A DNA stretch of 64,000 nt, from NCBI RefSeq assembly GCF_002575655.3, contig NC_053035.3:380347792-380411791 (forward strand), in the 5' to 3' direction. The position numbers and the translations under genes are program-made. The notes below the pieces were generated by a model that was given only the letters and a program-made list of their open reading frames with translations, was not told the origin of the DNA and did not search any database. This DNA is from Aegilops tauschii subsp. strangulata. Taxonomy: Eukaryota; Streptophyta; Magnoliopsida; Poales; Poaceae. Position 1 is the stretch's first letter; each line of letters begins with the position of its first letter. Shown here piece after piece: positions 12,901-22,661 of this stretch.

Positions 12901-14070
12901 AAGGGCGTCGGGGAGGTGATGGCCGTGGCGGGACTGCTCGCGTTAGCAGCAGAAGATGGCCGGGTCGGACGTTGGGGTTGACGGTCGGCGAGGTGGAGAT
13001 GGGGCGGCGGAGCCGCAGGTTAGGTCCGGGGCGCGGCAAGCGCCAGATCCGGAGCGGAGGGACTCGAATCCGGCGAGGGCGAGGAAGCAGAGGCACGAGG
13101 AGGGCCATGGCGGCACGGGCGACGAAGCAGCAGCGGCGCTGGCGCTGGGCCATGCGATGGAGAGGCAAGGCAGAGGGGAACGGGACGAGGGCGCGACGCT
13201 CCTGCTGGGCGCGGAGGACGACGGCTGCAGGCGCGGGGTCTCGCTCCTCAAGGAAGAAGGAGGGGATCCAGGGAGAGGGGCGCCGTGGGAAGATGGGGTG
13301 AGATCGAGAGGAGGGGGATCGAGCAGGGCTCTCCTGGCTCGATGCATGCGTGTGTGGGTGGCGGCGGAGGGGAACGAGAGGGATTGAGGGGTCAAGCGGC
13401 TAGGGTTAAGAGGGTTAGGTGGGCCGGCGCTGGTTGGTTAGGCCCAAGAGGCCGGCTGGGCTGCAAGGCTGAGCTCTCTCTCTCTCCCCCTCATATTTCT
13501 TTTAATAGAAAAGAAATTAGAGAGAAGAAAAGAAAGAGAGGGTTAGGGAAAGAAGTTGGACATGGGGATTATTTTTCCGGACTCACAAAAATGTGCTTGT
13601 TCCGAGAAAATAGAAAAGGCCATGATTAAAATATTTAAATTCAAACTCATTTGAATTTAATTCAAATGGTTTGAATAAGTTCAAGGTATTGAGGAGTCCA
13701 AAAATGTTGGGAATTTAGGAAGACCTCGATAAATGGGAAAAGAAATATTGGCAAGGTTAGAGAGATCGACTCAAAGCAGAAAAGGCATAGGATTAATTTT
13801 GCACGTGTGTTATGGTGATTCCCAAAGAATGGAATACTTTGTTATAGCTCCCTAATAATATTGGGAGGATATGTTATAAAGAGAAAACACCATGTGAATT
13901 CCCTCGATTTAAATGGATCGAAGATCCATACAATTTATTTATCTGAGTTTTTTAAAAAGGGTTGCATGATGACATGATGCAATGCAAGAGATGCAACAAA
14001 CAAAACAAATCACACGACAAAACTCAGAGCATCTGGAAGTCTTCTGGAGCGTCGGTCTCGGGGCGTTACA
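9953..14070 (-). repeat. Element F 5' LTR (right copy)
   Basis: 4118 bp and nearly identical to 2391-6361, apart from the extra block around 11924-12090. As the 5' LTR in transcript direction it carries the promoter. I could not place the TATA box with confidence. Confidence 0.92.
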
Positions 14071-14075
14071 GTCCA

Positions 14076-14456
14076 CCACTTCTGGGCCAGATTCCTCCTT
14101 GTCAAGGACAAGGTAAAAGATTGCCGTGACGAGGACGCAATATCAGCGTTCTGTAAAAATTGCGTGGACGAAGGAATCCTCAACGCCATCATTCGTCGCC
14201 GCATACCGAAATTCGCTGACTTAGCAACCATCGTACAAAAGTACAGCGCGATGGAGAGCGCATGGAAAACCCACGCAGCTCACTGGGAAACGACAGTCCC
14301 AACTCAACTCCCTCTACAGGCGAAGAGGGCGCACCCCCATGGCATGCCCAGTCCAACAGTCAAGAAACATAAAACCACTATGCGGCACGGCACCATTATG
14401 GAGGGGTGGCTCGATGGCCCACGCAAAATACATACAACACTAGATACCGTTGCAAC
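14076..14456 (+). pseudogene. gag: Element B gag, middle part
   Basis: Continues the gag frame of 1783-2390 after F. It encodes a typical Gypsy capsid segment (motifs FWARFLL, DEGILNAI and FADLATIVQKY) in one open frame as far as the CACTA-1 insertion at 14457. The duplicated AAC (14454-14456 and 27606-27608) lets the frame continue at 27609. This part shows no lesion of its own apart from the insertion. Confidence 0.8.
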
Positions 14457-14815
14457 CACTACTAGGAAAAGGGCTATAGATAATATGGACATTAATGGCG
14501 CACCACACATGTGGTGCGCCACTGCTATATAGCAGTGGCGCACCATGTGTAGGTACGCCATTAAACTCCAAATACTAATGGCCGGCGCACCACATCCACG
14601 GTGCGCCACTACTAACAATTTTTTTTATTTTTTTTCAAAACTAGTAATGACGCACCAGGTGATACTGCGCCATTACTATTTAAAGTTAGTAATGGCGCAC
14701 CATGGGTGTGGTGCGCCATTACTAGTTTAGTGCGCCATTACGAGTTTGGTGCGCCATTACTAGTTAAACTAGTAATGTCGCACCACACCCACGGTGCGCC
14801 ATTACTAACCTTGAC
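14457..14815. repeat. CACTA-1 left terminus with subterminal hairpin repeats
   Basis: After the 16-base terminal repeat come several units of TAATGGCGCACCA facing its complement TGGTGCGCCATTA across short spacers, so that each pair can fold back. The units vary (for example TAATGTCGCACC at 14773). CACTA transposases are known to bind such subterminal repeats. Confidence 0.85.
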
Positions 14816-15710
14816 CAAAAATTCCACCGAATGCACACCCCCGGTGGACCGCCTTTTCAGTTAAAAAAAGAAAATGTCAAAAATGTCAAAAAATAAAAGA
14901 AAATAAGTTTCCCATGTGATATGGTCTACTTGTTGGGAAAATTTATAAATATGAATTTCGACTTTATTTGCAAAATCTCTCTGGAATTTGTAAAATGGGC
15001 ATAACTTTTGCATACGAACTCCGATTAAAAAGTTTTTTATATGGAAAATCATCTACTCGAAAAGTTACATCCGAATTCAACGGGGGAAACCCCATTGAAC
15101 ATTTTTAAAATCCCCAAAAACCTAACAGAAAAAAACTTACGATGCTTTTAAGATCTGGAGGGAAAAAAAATCGAAAAAAATTCAAACTTAGTAGTGGCGC
15201 ACCATTTGCTAGGTGCGCCACTAGTAACATAAAAAAATTAGTTTCGAATTTTTTTTTTGAAAATATGTTCGAAATATGATACGTAATATGAACGGAAGTT
15301 TGAAATATTTTTTCAAAATTTCAGCACACTCATGAACATGAACAAAGTCCTAGACATCAACAAGGTTTAATAGGATTGATATGCTAGATATATCAACAAG
15401 TGCCTGTAAAGTGAGCTGGTGCTGGGGTTGGATAGAACTCTGAAGTTAAGCGTGCTTGGGCTGGAGTAGTGTGAGGATGGGTGACCTTTCGAAAAGTTTG
15501 ACCACAGAGTGCGATTTGACTTGAGCTTAAGCATATTGACCCAAGATTAAGCCATAGTGACCCGAGATTAAGAAAAAAATGAAAAAAAAATGAAAAAAAA
15601 ATTCAATTTTTTTTTAGTAATGGCGCACTTAAAAAAATTTGCTAGTAATGGAACACTTCTATGTGGTGCGCCATTAGTAAGCCAGAGCACAAGGTAAATA
15701 TGGCCCCGTG
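14816..15710. other. CACTA-1 internal non-coding sequence
   Basis: A/T-rich filler with no coding frame. It contains one further hairpin repeat (about 15190-15227), a 5S rRNA-like block (15434-15487) followed by short repeats of the type GACCCAAGATTAAG (about 15538-15570), and another subterminal repeat pair near 15617-15679 before the E insertion. Confidence 0.7.
15434..15487 (+). other. 5S rRNA gene-derived segment inside CACTA-1
   Basis: The stretch contains GAAGTTAAGCGTGCTTGGGC and AGGATGGGTGACCT. These match the middle and 3' part of plant 5S rRNA genes, roughly positions 40-95, covering the A box, intermediate element and C box of the RNA polymerase III internal promoter. The flanks diverge quickly, so it is not an intact 5S gene. 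It has no LTR structure around it, unlike the 5S block in Cassandra elements. Either a captured fragment or a selected promoter would look like this. Confidence 0.75.
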
Positions 15711-17133
15711 TGTGACACCCCAAAATTTTGGCCTTGTTTTATTTATTAAAATGTTGCCAGGAAATGAAACTTTTCCATTTGTCAAGATTTACCCTTTTGT
15801 TATGGTGAATTTTTACTTCAAGTGGAAAAGCCTTCAAAGAGTAGTATTGGACTTGTGTGCCCTCTTTATAAGATCAATCCGTTATCAGTGGATTTATTTG
15901 CATAATTATTTTTCATGAGCTTTATTCTTTTAAAATGATCTTTCATAAATTTGGAGCCCCTTTTTGCACTGCAACCATTTGATAAATGCTTTTAAAAATT
16001 TCAGCAAAATTTGGGGATGTCATGTGATGTTTCCACATCACTTTCATGCAAAAATACCTCTTGGCCATTGGAGATTTTGAGCTCTACACCAACTTTTCCA
16101 ATCTGGTCCACTGGGCACTTTTGCACTACAACCCATTTAAATATTTCTTTAAAAATTCTTCCAAGTGTTTGGAGATGTCAGTGGATGCATACAATTCATC
16201 TTCAAGCAAAAACCCAGTGATGTTCTTTGAAAAATTTGAGTGGATCAACCTCTTTTGCATTCTGGTCCAAATTGGTGATTTGTACTGCCACCTTATTTTT
16301 CTTTGCTCTAGTAACCCTGAGCTTTTTCCTACTTGTAGCCCTCCCTTCAAAACTCTTAAGTCCAGGAGATTGGACCCATTGGCATATTTTTGTTGCATGC
16401 AATGTCAGCCTTTAGTTTCTGCCCAAAACTGGTTTTCTCAAATTCCTGCACTATCAACTATCTGTTTTTGCCAAACTAATCTTACCACCATCTCCTGCAT
16501 CTAAAGAGACACTGATCTGGAGATTTTGGCCACTCCAAGAGTTGCCTAAGTGCATCTGGCATTCTGTCGAACACCTGGTGTGCACAGTCTGTTTTGGCAT
16601 GAGTTCTTTGTTTGCACTGTGATTTTGTTCCACTGACCCAACAACCTTGTCCACTGAGCTCCTAGCCACCCCTACCCTTGTTCTGTTCTTTGCCAGCCTC
16701 GCCCAAGCTCTCTAGAGCACACAGGCATTGCCTCGAACACCTGCCGTGCGTGCTCTGGGCGCGCCCAGAGCGCACGTTTTGCACGCGCGCGCACTGAGCC
16801 GACACGCCGCTCTGCCGCCCTCGTCACGTCCCATCTCTGTCCCCTGCTCGCCTGCTGAACCACGCCAGGCACTCGTCCTCTCTCCAGTACCCTCCAAGCT
16901 CTCCCTGGCACCCTGCAGCGCCGCCTTGGCAGCACGCCGGCGTCGGCAGCGGATTCTGCCGCGGACGGCGCCGCCCAAACCGCCAGCGCACGCCAGCTGC
17001 CCCAGAGCACAGGCCGTGCTTATCCTCCCGCTCGTCGGCACGCTTTCGTCGCCGCCACGATGCCCTGCAACTACAGAAAAGTGGTCGCCGGCGATCTTAT
17101 CCTCGGCCACCGTGGGAGCCAGCCTCGAGCGCC

Positions 17134-17141
17134 TATTTAAA
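17134..17141 (+). promoter_or_regulatory. TATA box of element E LTR
   Basis: TATTTAAA within a GC-rich region, followed by a C-rich initiator zone. The same box sits in the 3' LTR near 24672. It is the likely start of the genomic RNA. Confidence 0.55.
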
Positions 17142-18837
17142 GGAACCCCGAGCTCAACCGAACACTCAAGCAACCCCAGACCACCCCCATAGCCCTCCCA
17201 CAGCCAGCAATCGACGGGAAAGCTCTTTCTTCCCCGCCTCCGGCAAGTTCGGTCGCCGCCGCAATCCAGTGCCGTTCGTCGCAACCGGAGCTTCCCCCGC
17301 CAATCCAACGCCACCAAGAACTCCCCCGTAGTCGTGCGGAGCTTCCTAACGCCTCCGCTGCGGCCAAGGATCACCGGAGCCCAGATATCACTTCACCACC
17401 GTAGCCCCCTCCGCCGCGGAGCTCGCCGCCGGTGGCCTCCTCCGTCCCCACCTGCCTAACGCCCACCGAGAGGATCGCCTCGGTCTGGCCAACCAATCCC
17501 TGCCCTCAGATGCCCTCGAGGAGCCGCCGTTCGTCGCCGGCGATCGCCGGAGCCCCGCGCCGTTCGGGCAGAGAGAAGGGAGGGCGAGGGAAAACGGTCA
17601 AACCTGACCAGTGGGCCCCTTGGACCCACTGTCAGTGACCCGCGCAGCCGCTCTCTCTGTTTAAGTGAAAGCGCAAAGCTCCGGAGTACGTCACCTCTGC
17701 GTTGAAAACGTATTCTTCCCCGCAGCGTTTTCCTTTTTCTGATTTTATTAAAACAGAGTTTGACCAGACTTTGACCAGCTATAACTTTTAAAATAAAACT
17801 CCAAAGGAGTTGATTCTTTTTCCTACCTCTCTCAAATTTCATCTAGTTTATTTTAAGATTTATTTAAAAATATTTGAGACAACTTTTGGTACTGTGTTTG
17901 AAATATTTGTTATTTGTATATTTTGCAAAATAGGATTTTGGAGAAAAGGGAAAGCTTCCAAAAAAATGCATCCTTTGCATACTCTTGAAGGCAAGCATTT
18001 CTGAACTCTGGCATAATATTTTGTTGTGGTGTTCTGATTCGATCACAACACCTTTTGACTTGGAGTATGTGATAGCTTTATGTATCGATATAGTCTCGTG
18101 CATGAGTACACTATGAAGTTGTTTTGTGGTCAGCAATGGATACACTAATGATTTGGATCATCCTCGTGAGCTTCTCATGCATACCGGTAGGAAGCCGGGA
18201 AAGTCGTGGTCTTGGGTAGACACGAGCTTGTCCCTAGTCCCTCGTCGAGATGAGTATGCCCGGTACGGCATGGTGAGGCCCGAGGAGTGGTGATTTATTT
18301 CACTAGTGGTAATATTGTTGGAGGATACTTGGACCACCTGAGTCGGTTGTAGACCGAGTCTTGGTCAATAGCTCCCTTATTTGTTGGTACCACCACTTGC
18401 CCCTGCAGTGGACAGGGTATGGTTCAGTAGGTTGTCAAACCCTTTCCAAAGCACACACCGTACAGAGAGGCCATGGTGGAAGATACCGGGTGCATCCGGT
18501 AGGCAGGCCACCTGGTCCGGGGGCATGGGTGTTTCCGGTTGGGACCGAGAGGGGGGGCACCCCCTTAGAGCGCGCGAATAGAAATTTGATCCCATGCTAC
18601 GTCGAGGTTGTAGCCTCCCCACTTAGAGTTTTGCTTGGTAGGTGTCGTGGGTGATTCCAGACACCGGCGAGTTAAGCTGGTGTGTGCAGGTCAGGCGTGT
18701 TTTCAATTAAAAGACAGTAGATGAAATTAGTCCCGAGGGATTAAGTAAACCCGTTACTCGTGGAAAATGGTACTCCCTCTGCAGAGGATATATCCTGTTG
18801 GATAGTCATGTTCTTGAGTAAAGACCACAGTATGAGT

Positions 18838-18992
18838 TGAAACTAGTAACGGTATTCGGATGGAGAACGGTTTAACTAGAACTCGGTGACGGTTTTCGGA
18901 TGGAGAACGAATTAGCTAGAGCTCAGTAACGGTATTCAGATGGAGGTACGGTTTGACTAGACTATATTATCGGTTTTCGGATGGAGAAACGA
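18838..18992 (+). repeat. Four degenerate repeats in element E LTR
   Basis: Four units of roughly 40 bp share the core CGGTATTCGGATGGAGAACG or a close variant. The same set recurs in the 3' LTR near 26377-26531. Repeats in the transcribed LTR leader could be RNA structure or binding sites. Function is unknown. Confidence 0.75.
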
Positions 18993-19182
18993 CTGAACTA
19001 AATATTGTTTAAGATCATGGCACATATGGATTATGAATTTTTATTATTTTGGACTAACCCTTTTATATTACGTATATTATTGAGTATCCCTGGGATGGTT
19101 CTACCTCCTGGATATTCACTGTGATTATTCTTTTATAAGCCCTTTCTGTGGTGTCGCTCAGACGCCCGACTGCGACATTATT

Positions 19183-19352
19183 ATTCTTGCAGTTTCCTCT
19201 CGAGGAGTCATTCAGACCCTCGTTTGGCACCAGTATTGTTATTCTTGCAGTTTCCTCTCGAGGAGTCACTCAGACCCTCGTTTGGCACCAGTATTACTAA
19301 TCTTGCAGTTTCCTCTCGAGGAGTCATTCAGACCCTCGCTTGGCACCCAGTA
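19183..19352 (+). repeat. Triplicated 57-58 bp unit in element E LTR
   Basis: Three head-to-tail copies start with TCTTGCAGTTTCCTCTCGAG at 19186, 19244 and 19301. The 3' LTR has the same triplication near 26721-26890. Each unit contains CCTCTCGAGGAG, a short palindrome. Confidence 0.85.
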
Positions 19353-19868
19353 CTTTATATTCGTTTATTTTCACCCTCATGTGTGCATCTTGGTTTTTCA
19401 TACTTCCGTGACAGACGAGTGATCACATAGTAATCCGGAGCTTGTTTATTATATTATACCCGTGTTCTTAATGTTTGCGAGTACATTCAAACGTACTCAC
19501 TGGCTTGCCCTGGCTATTGTCTTGGCCAGATTCCTTGCTGGGAGATAAGCATCGCGGTGACAACCTCGGAACCTACGTGTTGACATGTTCAGCCTCGCGA
19601 AGATAGGAGTTATCCTGGTCAGCTGTTCTTGTGGGAAATGGAGTCCCATAGACGCAGATGTATCCAACCGCTTCCGCCCTCTACCATTAGAAACCAAGTG
19701 TTGTACTCCTAGGCCTTAATAGTCTTGTACTACATATTTTTGTACTTGATTGGATATTCTTGTATCAAGTTGGTACCTCATCAGCTAACAGTAATCCTGG
19801 GGCTGGTGAGCACATAGGCCGTTTTTTCTGGGAATTTATATCCCGAAAATCCGGTCGTGACAGACTTC

Positions 19869-19879
19869 GTATCAGAGCC
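19869..19879 (+). other. Primer binding site of element E
   Basis: GTATCAGAGCC lies a few bases after the 5' LTR and matches the core of the complement of the initiator methionine tRNA 3' end (TGGTATCAGAGC). Confidence 0.75.
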
Positions 19880-20118
19880 AGGCTGACCATTGGCTAATCC
19901 TATCTTAGCCAGGTCAATAAACCTAGGTTAACCAAACCACCAGACCTTAGCCTAACCCCGGTCAAGCTTCCTCCGTAAGATAGCTCCACAGTGACCCGAC
20001 GCCCTTTTCGGCGGACGGTGCCCAACCTATCAACCTAGCCCATCGATCACGCGCCAGTGACCGACACCCAACCAGTCTCTATCGCAAGCGTGCGGAGGAA
20101 GACTCCGTCCCCTTTCCC

Positions 20119-20126
20119 TATAAAAA
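20119..20126 (+). promoter_or_regulatory. TATA box of element E accessory gene 1
   Basis: TATAAAAA stands 59 bases ahead of the ATG at 20185, with a C/A-rich leader between (start expected near 20150). It is separate from the LTR promoter, so the gene can be expressed by itself. Confidence 0.65.
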
Positions 20127-20184
20127 GGGCACGCTAGCCTCAAACACAGCACCGCACAACCCTTTTTCCCCAACCCAAGCCACG

Positions 20185-20979
20185 ATGCCTGGTCCCATCG
20201 TTCACAATGAGACCACAGCGACCAACCTTGGAGGTTTCGTGACCGTGCTCGCAAACCTCACCCGCCGTGCCTATGCGTTAGAAGAGCCTCCTGAGTATGT
20301 TGTGTACCAGGGACCCATGTACGGTGAGAGCCGTCAGTACTGGGCCACTGTGCACATCTACGGTAGGGGTCTGTCGCCAGAACGCCCCTACAGGTTCACT
20401 GGGAGGACAACTTCCTTTGAGCCACAGGCCATCCAACTGGCAGCCCGCGAAGCTATAGTTCAACTCCGGCACTTGTCGCCCAGAGTTAACTGTCGCTCGT
20501 TCTACTACTACCCCAGTCGTGACGGGTATGGTAGGCCGCCCCAGGTTGCCAATGGAGACCACGAGACGGATCCAGCACTATTGCATCTGGTGCGCCATGT
20601 AAGCGCACTAGAGCAACTGTTCGATCAGGTCACTCTCGATCTGATCGCAGCTCGTGGAGAGCTGGTTCGCCGAGCCCCGGCGAGAAGAGAAGCGGAGCCC
20701 GACGCCGACAACCCAGTCGTGCTGTTCGGACACCCGATCGACCCCTTGAGGTCTGCGCCAGCCATTAGCCAGAGTGCTTTAGTGACCCCCGAAGCGCTTC
20801 GTCGCCTTTTGGGAACCCATTCCAACGGGATTGTGGCCAACAACCCCCGCGATGGTCATCACCATTTCCCCGACCCAGCAGCCCCTCAACCTCAACCAGC
20901 GATTTTCGACGGTGAGAACCGTGGAGAAGCATCGGCGTCCGCAAGGCCAGCCCACTTAGACATTAACCTAGTAGACTAA
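20185..20979 (+). CDS. Element E accessory protein 1, dsRNA-binding-domain-like
   Basis: Open frame of 264 codons. The ATG is chosen because it is the first after the TATA box at 20119. Residues about 15-97 read as helix, a PPEY turn, three strands (including YWATVHI at 52-58 and YRFTG at 69-73) and a helix with AAREAIVQL (86-94). This is the alpha-beta-beta-beta-alpha order and spacing of a double-stranded-RNA-binding domain, although the lysines usual at the start of the last helix are missing. After it come YYYPSR (107-112), an alpha-helical stretch with ETDPALLHLVRHV, and a low-complexity tail. It is clearly paralogous to the next gene. No gag or pol similarity was seen. A role in RNA packaging or silencing escape would be pure inference. 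Confidence 0.8.
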   Translation: MPGPIVHNETTATNLGGFVTVLANLTRRAYALEEPPEYVVYQGPMYGESRQYWATVHIYGRGLSPERPYRFTGRTTSFEPQAIQLAAREAIVQLRHLSPRVNCRSFYYYPSRDGYGRPPQVANGDHETDPALLHLVRHVSALEQLFDQVTLDLIAARGELVRRAPARREAEPDADNPVVLFGHPIDPLRSAPAISQSALVTPEALRRLLGTHSNGIVANNPRDGHHHFPDPAAPQPQPAIFDGENRGEASASARPAHLDINLVD

Positions 20980-21274
20980 GTCGCTCGAGTTGTATCGAGC
21001 CTTAGTTTTCCTACGCTTTGTAGTGATGTGGTCTTGTATCGCTTATATTGCATGCTGTCTGCTTGAGCACCCTTAGTGTTGGAGTAGTAGCTGTGCATGT
21101 GTACGTTGGCGTACAGTTGTTTTTTTAATTTCGGGCACAGCTGCCAAGACCAACCCCGTCGGCAACCACAGTAATGCGTCACTTTTATGTGATATGTATA
21201 TCTGTGGCGTTGACCCGAGAACAGGATCGGCATCCAGCCACCTTTTCTCCAGTGATTAATCCCAGCCCCGGTGC

Positions 21275-21282
21275 TATATAAA
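21275..21282 (+). promoter_or_regulatory. TATA box of element E accessory gene 2
   Basis: TATATAAA sits 66 bases ahead of the ATG at 21349, nearly the same spacing as in accessory gene 1. This supports duplication of a whole promoter-gene unit. Confidence 0.7.
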
Positions 21283-21348
21283 GGCCACTTCGTGACCTTG
21301 CCAAGCACCCCTCACCTTTGTGCGCAGCACTCAAAGCCAATCCTTGCC

Positions 21349-21981
21349 ATGTCGACCCCCAGTATTTATCTGAGAACCCCAGACGCAACCCTGGGCAATT
21401 TTGTCAAATTATTGTGGGACTTTACCTACAGTACTATGAGTGCCACCTGTCCACCCCAGTACGAGTTGCTCAAGTCAAGGATCACCCCTTCCACCTCGAA
21501 ATATTGGGCAGTGGTGCACATCCCTCCCGCCAACCCAAACCAAGACCCAACGGAAGTCTCCTTCATGGGGAAATCCATGCCGACTCCGCATATGGCCATA
21601 GAAGCTGCTGCGTACGAGGCACTCACTCGTCTTCGATTCGCAGTACCCTATGCCAGCGAGCGAGGATACTACTATTTTCCAAGTCGTGCAGCACCCGGAG
21701 AAGTTGCATCTTTTCCCGGAGGACGTATTGAGAGAGATCCAGTACTGGCCAACCTTGCCCAGTACGTTATTGCCCAGGAGCGTTTAACTCAGCGAGTAAT
21801 GGGCTACCTCCAGAGCCTTGCTGATTTAAATCATCGGATCGCTATTGGCAGACCTCTGAGGCCTGACCAAGAAGGGCGCATCCATCGACTGGTCAACCCG
21901 CTTCCCCCGATAGAAGAGGAGTGTGCCCCAGTGCCAGAGGCGTTTTCTCAGGACCCTGTCTTTTTGCCGTTTTCCTTGTAA
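21349..21981 (+). CDS. Element E accessory protein 2, paralogue of protein 1
   Basis: Open frame of 210 codons. The ATG at 21349 (context GCCATGTCG) is preferred over an in-frame GTG at 21271, which lies upstream of and overlaps the TATA box. It is co-linear with accessory protein 1: LGNFVKLL against LGGFVTVL, PPQYEL against PPEYVV, YWAVVHI against YWATVHI, AAYEALTRL against AAREAIVQL, YYYFPSR against YYYPSR, and ERDPVLANLAQYV against ETDPALLHLVRHV. The long variable tail of protein 1 is missing. The pair must be an old tandem duplication, because DNA similarity is low while the pattern is kept, which suggests selection on protein. dsRNA binding is only suggested by the fold pattern. Confidence 0.8.
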   Translation: MSTPSIYLRTPDATLGNFVKLLWDFTYSTMSATCPPQYELLKSRITPSTSKYWAVVHIPPANPNQDPTEVSFMGKSMPTPHMAIEAAAYEALTRLRFAVPYASERGYYYFPSRAAPGEVASFPGGRIERDPVLANLAQYVIAQERLTQRVMGYLQSLADLNHRIAIGRPLRPDQEGRIHRLVNPLPPIEEECAPVPEAFSQDPVFLPFSL

Positions 21982-22398
21982 ATGCCTCCGATGTATTTAT
22001 TGTCCCAGTACTTGTATTTATGTGTTGCAGCATGTTCGTAAAAAATTTGTGCGACAGATCCGATTTTCTTTAGTTCCTGTTTTGTGAGCAGTGTTACTGC
22101 TGTTAGTTTTGTTTTAATTTTTTTTCTCTCGCAACGCGTTTTTGAGGAGATTTCTTTCCCCGAGATACTGCCGCGTATATATTTTCACGACATAGATTTT
22201 TATTCGCGCATCCTCGTAACAGCAAACTCTCAGCAGCCACCACTCGACCTCGAGCACTATTACAAATCCTTGAGCACATTTTTGCGCCTGACTAACCACA
22301 CTCGAGGACACCACAGTCTCAGTAAGAGATATTTGTGAGTGTTCATTCGAGCGCGAGCTGCCCCAGCACACCGACAGCAGTCAGCCCCGATGCCGCGC
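21982..22398. other. Spacer between convergent accessory genes of element E
   Basis: Lies between the stop of accessory gene 2 (plus) and the stop of accessory gene 3 (minus). It is T-rich near 22070-22145 and contains TATATATT at about 22176 but no supported frame. It probably holds both 3' untranslated regions. Confidence 0.5.
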
Positions 22399-22560
22399 CT
22401 AATCCACATGATCGCCGCCACCGCGGAGAGCTAACACTCGTGCGGCAGCATCACGACGATCATCCAGGATCATCGCGCACAGGAGCATGGAGAACCCCAG
22501 CAGCACCGCCAAGCCTCCACACACCAGGACCACATACCAGTCCGGCATTGCCTCCGCCAT
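22399..22560 (-). CDS. Element E accessory protein 3: antisense single-pass membrane microprotein
   Basis: 53-codon frame read leftward from the ATG at 22560. A hydrophobic stretch from about residue 8 to 32 (beginning WYVVLVCGGLAVLLGF) is long enough to span a membrane. It is followed by charged residues DDRRD and a short Ala/Gly tail. The frame extends upstream to 22788, but a minus-strand TATA box at 22662-22669 and a C/T-rich leader place transcription start just upstream of the ATG at 22560. This supports the short form. The gene is antisense to the retroelement. Single-span antisense proteins have been noted in some plant Gypsy elements, but I cannot assign this one. Confidence 0.6.
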   Translation of the reverse strand: MAEAMPDWYVVLVCGGLAVLLGFSMLLCAMILDDRRDAAARVLALRGGGDHVD

Positions 22561-22661
22561 TAGAGCCTCGGCTCGAGCTCCTGCTAGCAGCAATGGAGGA
22601 GAAGGAAGGAGGAGTAGGATCAAGGCCGGGTGTGAGGAAGAAGAGAGGAGCACCGTGATTG

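Larger units (their letters stand above)
2391..14070 (-). mobile_element. Element F: Sukkula-like LARD (large non-autonomous LTR retrotransposon)
   Basis: 11.7 kb element with LTRs of 3971 bp (2391-6361) and 4118 bp (9953-14070). Both begin TGTAAC and end GTTACA, and the element is flanked by exact GTCCA duplications (2386-2390, 14071-14075). The internal domain is 3.6 kb with no gag or pol. The primer site (minus strand, at 9937-9949) resembles that for initiator methionine tRNA, so the element reads right to left. LTRs of 4-4.5 kb around a non-coding domain of about 3.5 kb are the hallmark of the barley LARD family Sukkula. The inner LTR edge also resembles the Sukkula LTR end as I remember it. 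It must use proteins supplied by an autonomous element. Confidence 0.88.
15711..19862 (+). repeat. Element E 5' LTR
   Basis: Nearly identical to 23249-27402, so insertion was recent compared with A and B. It contains a GC-rich promoter zone ending in a TATA box at 17134, then a leader of about 2.7 kb. Two internal tandem repeats lie at 18838-18992 and 19183-19352. The long open frames inside (for example 16046-16504) occur identically in both LTRs and have no other coding support. Confidence 0.9.

Noticed and set aside
15434..15487. Intact 5S rRNA gene or Cassandra element
   Set aside because: Only the central and 3' part of 5S is recognisable, the flanks do not match, and no LTR pair, primer site or polypurine tract surrounds it at TRIM scale.
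16046..16504. Open frame of 152 codons on the plus strand, repeated at 23584-24042
   Set aside because: It lies in the LTRs of E and is copied in both only because they are LTRs. It starts inside U3, has no promoter of its own and shows T-rich composition rather than protein motifs.
16712..17374. Minus-strand frame of 220 codons in the GC-rich part of the E LTR
   Set aside because: Several frames on both strands are open here because of high GC content. The product is Arg/Ala/Gly-rich without any domain.
18838..19352. CRISPR-like spaced repeats
   Set aside because: The repeats are degenerate and directly adjacent without unique spacers, and the DNA is clearly a plant retrotransposon.
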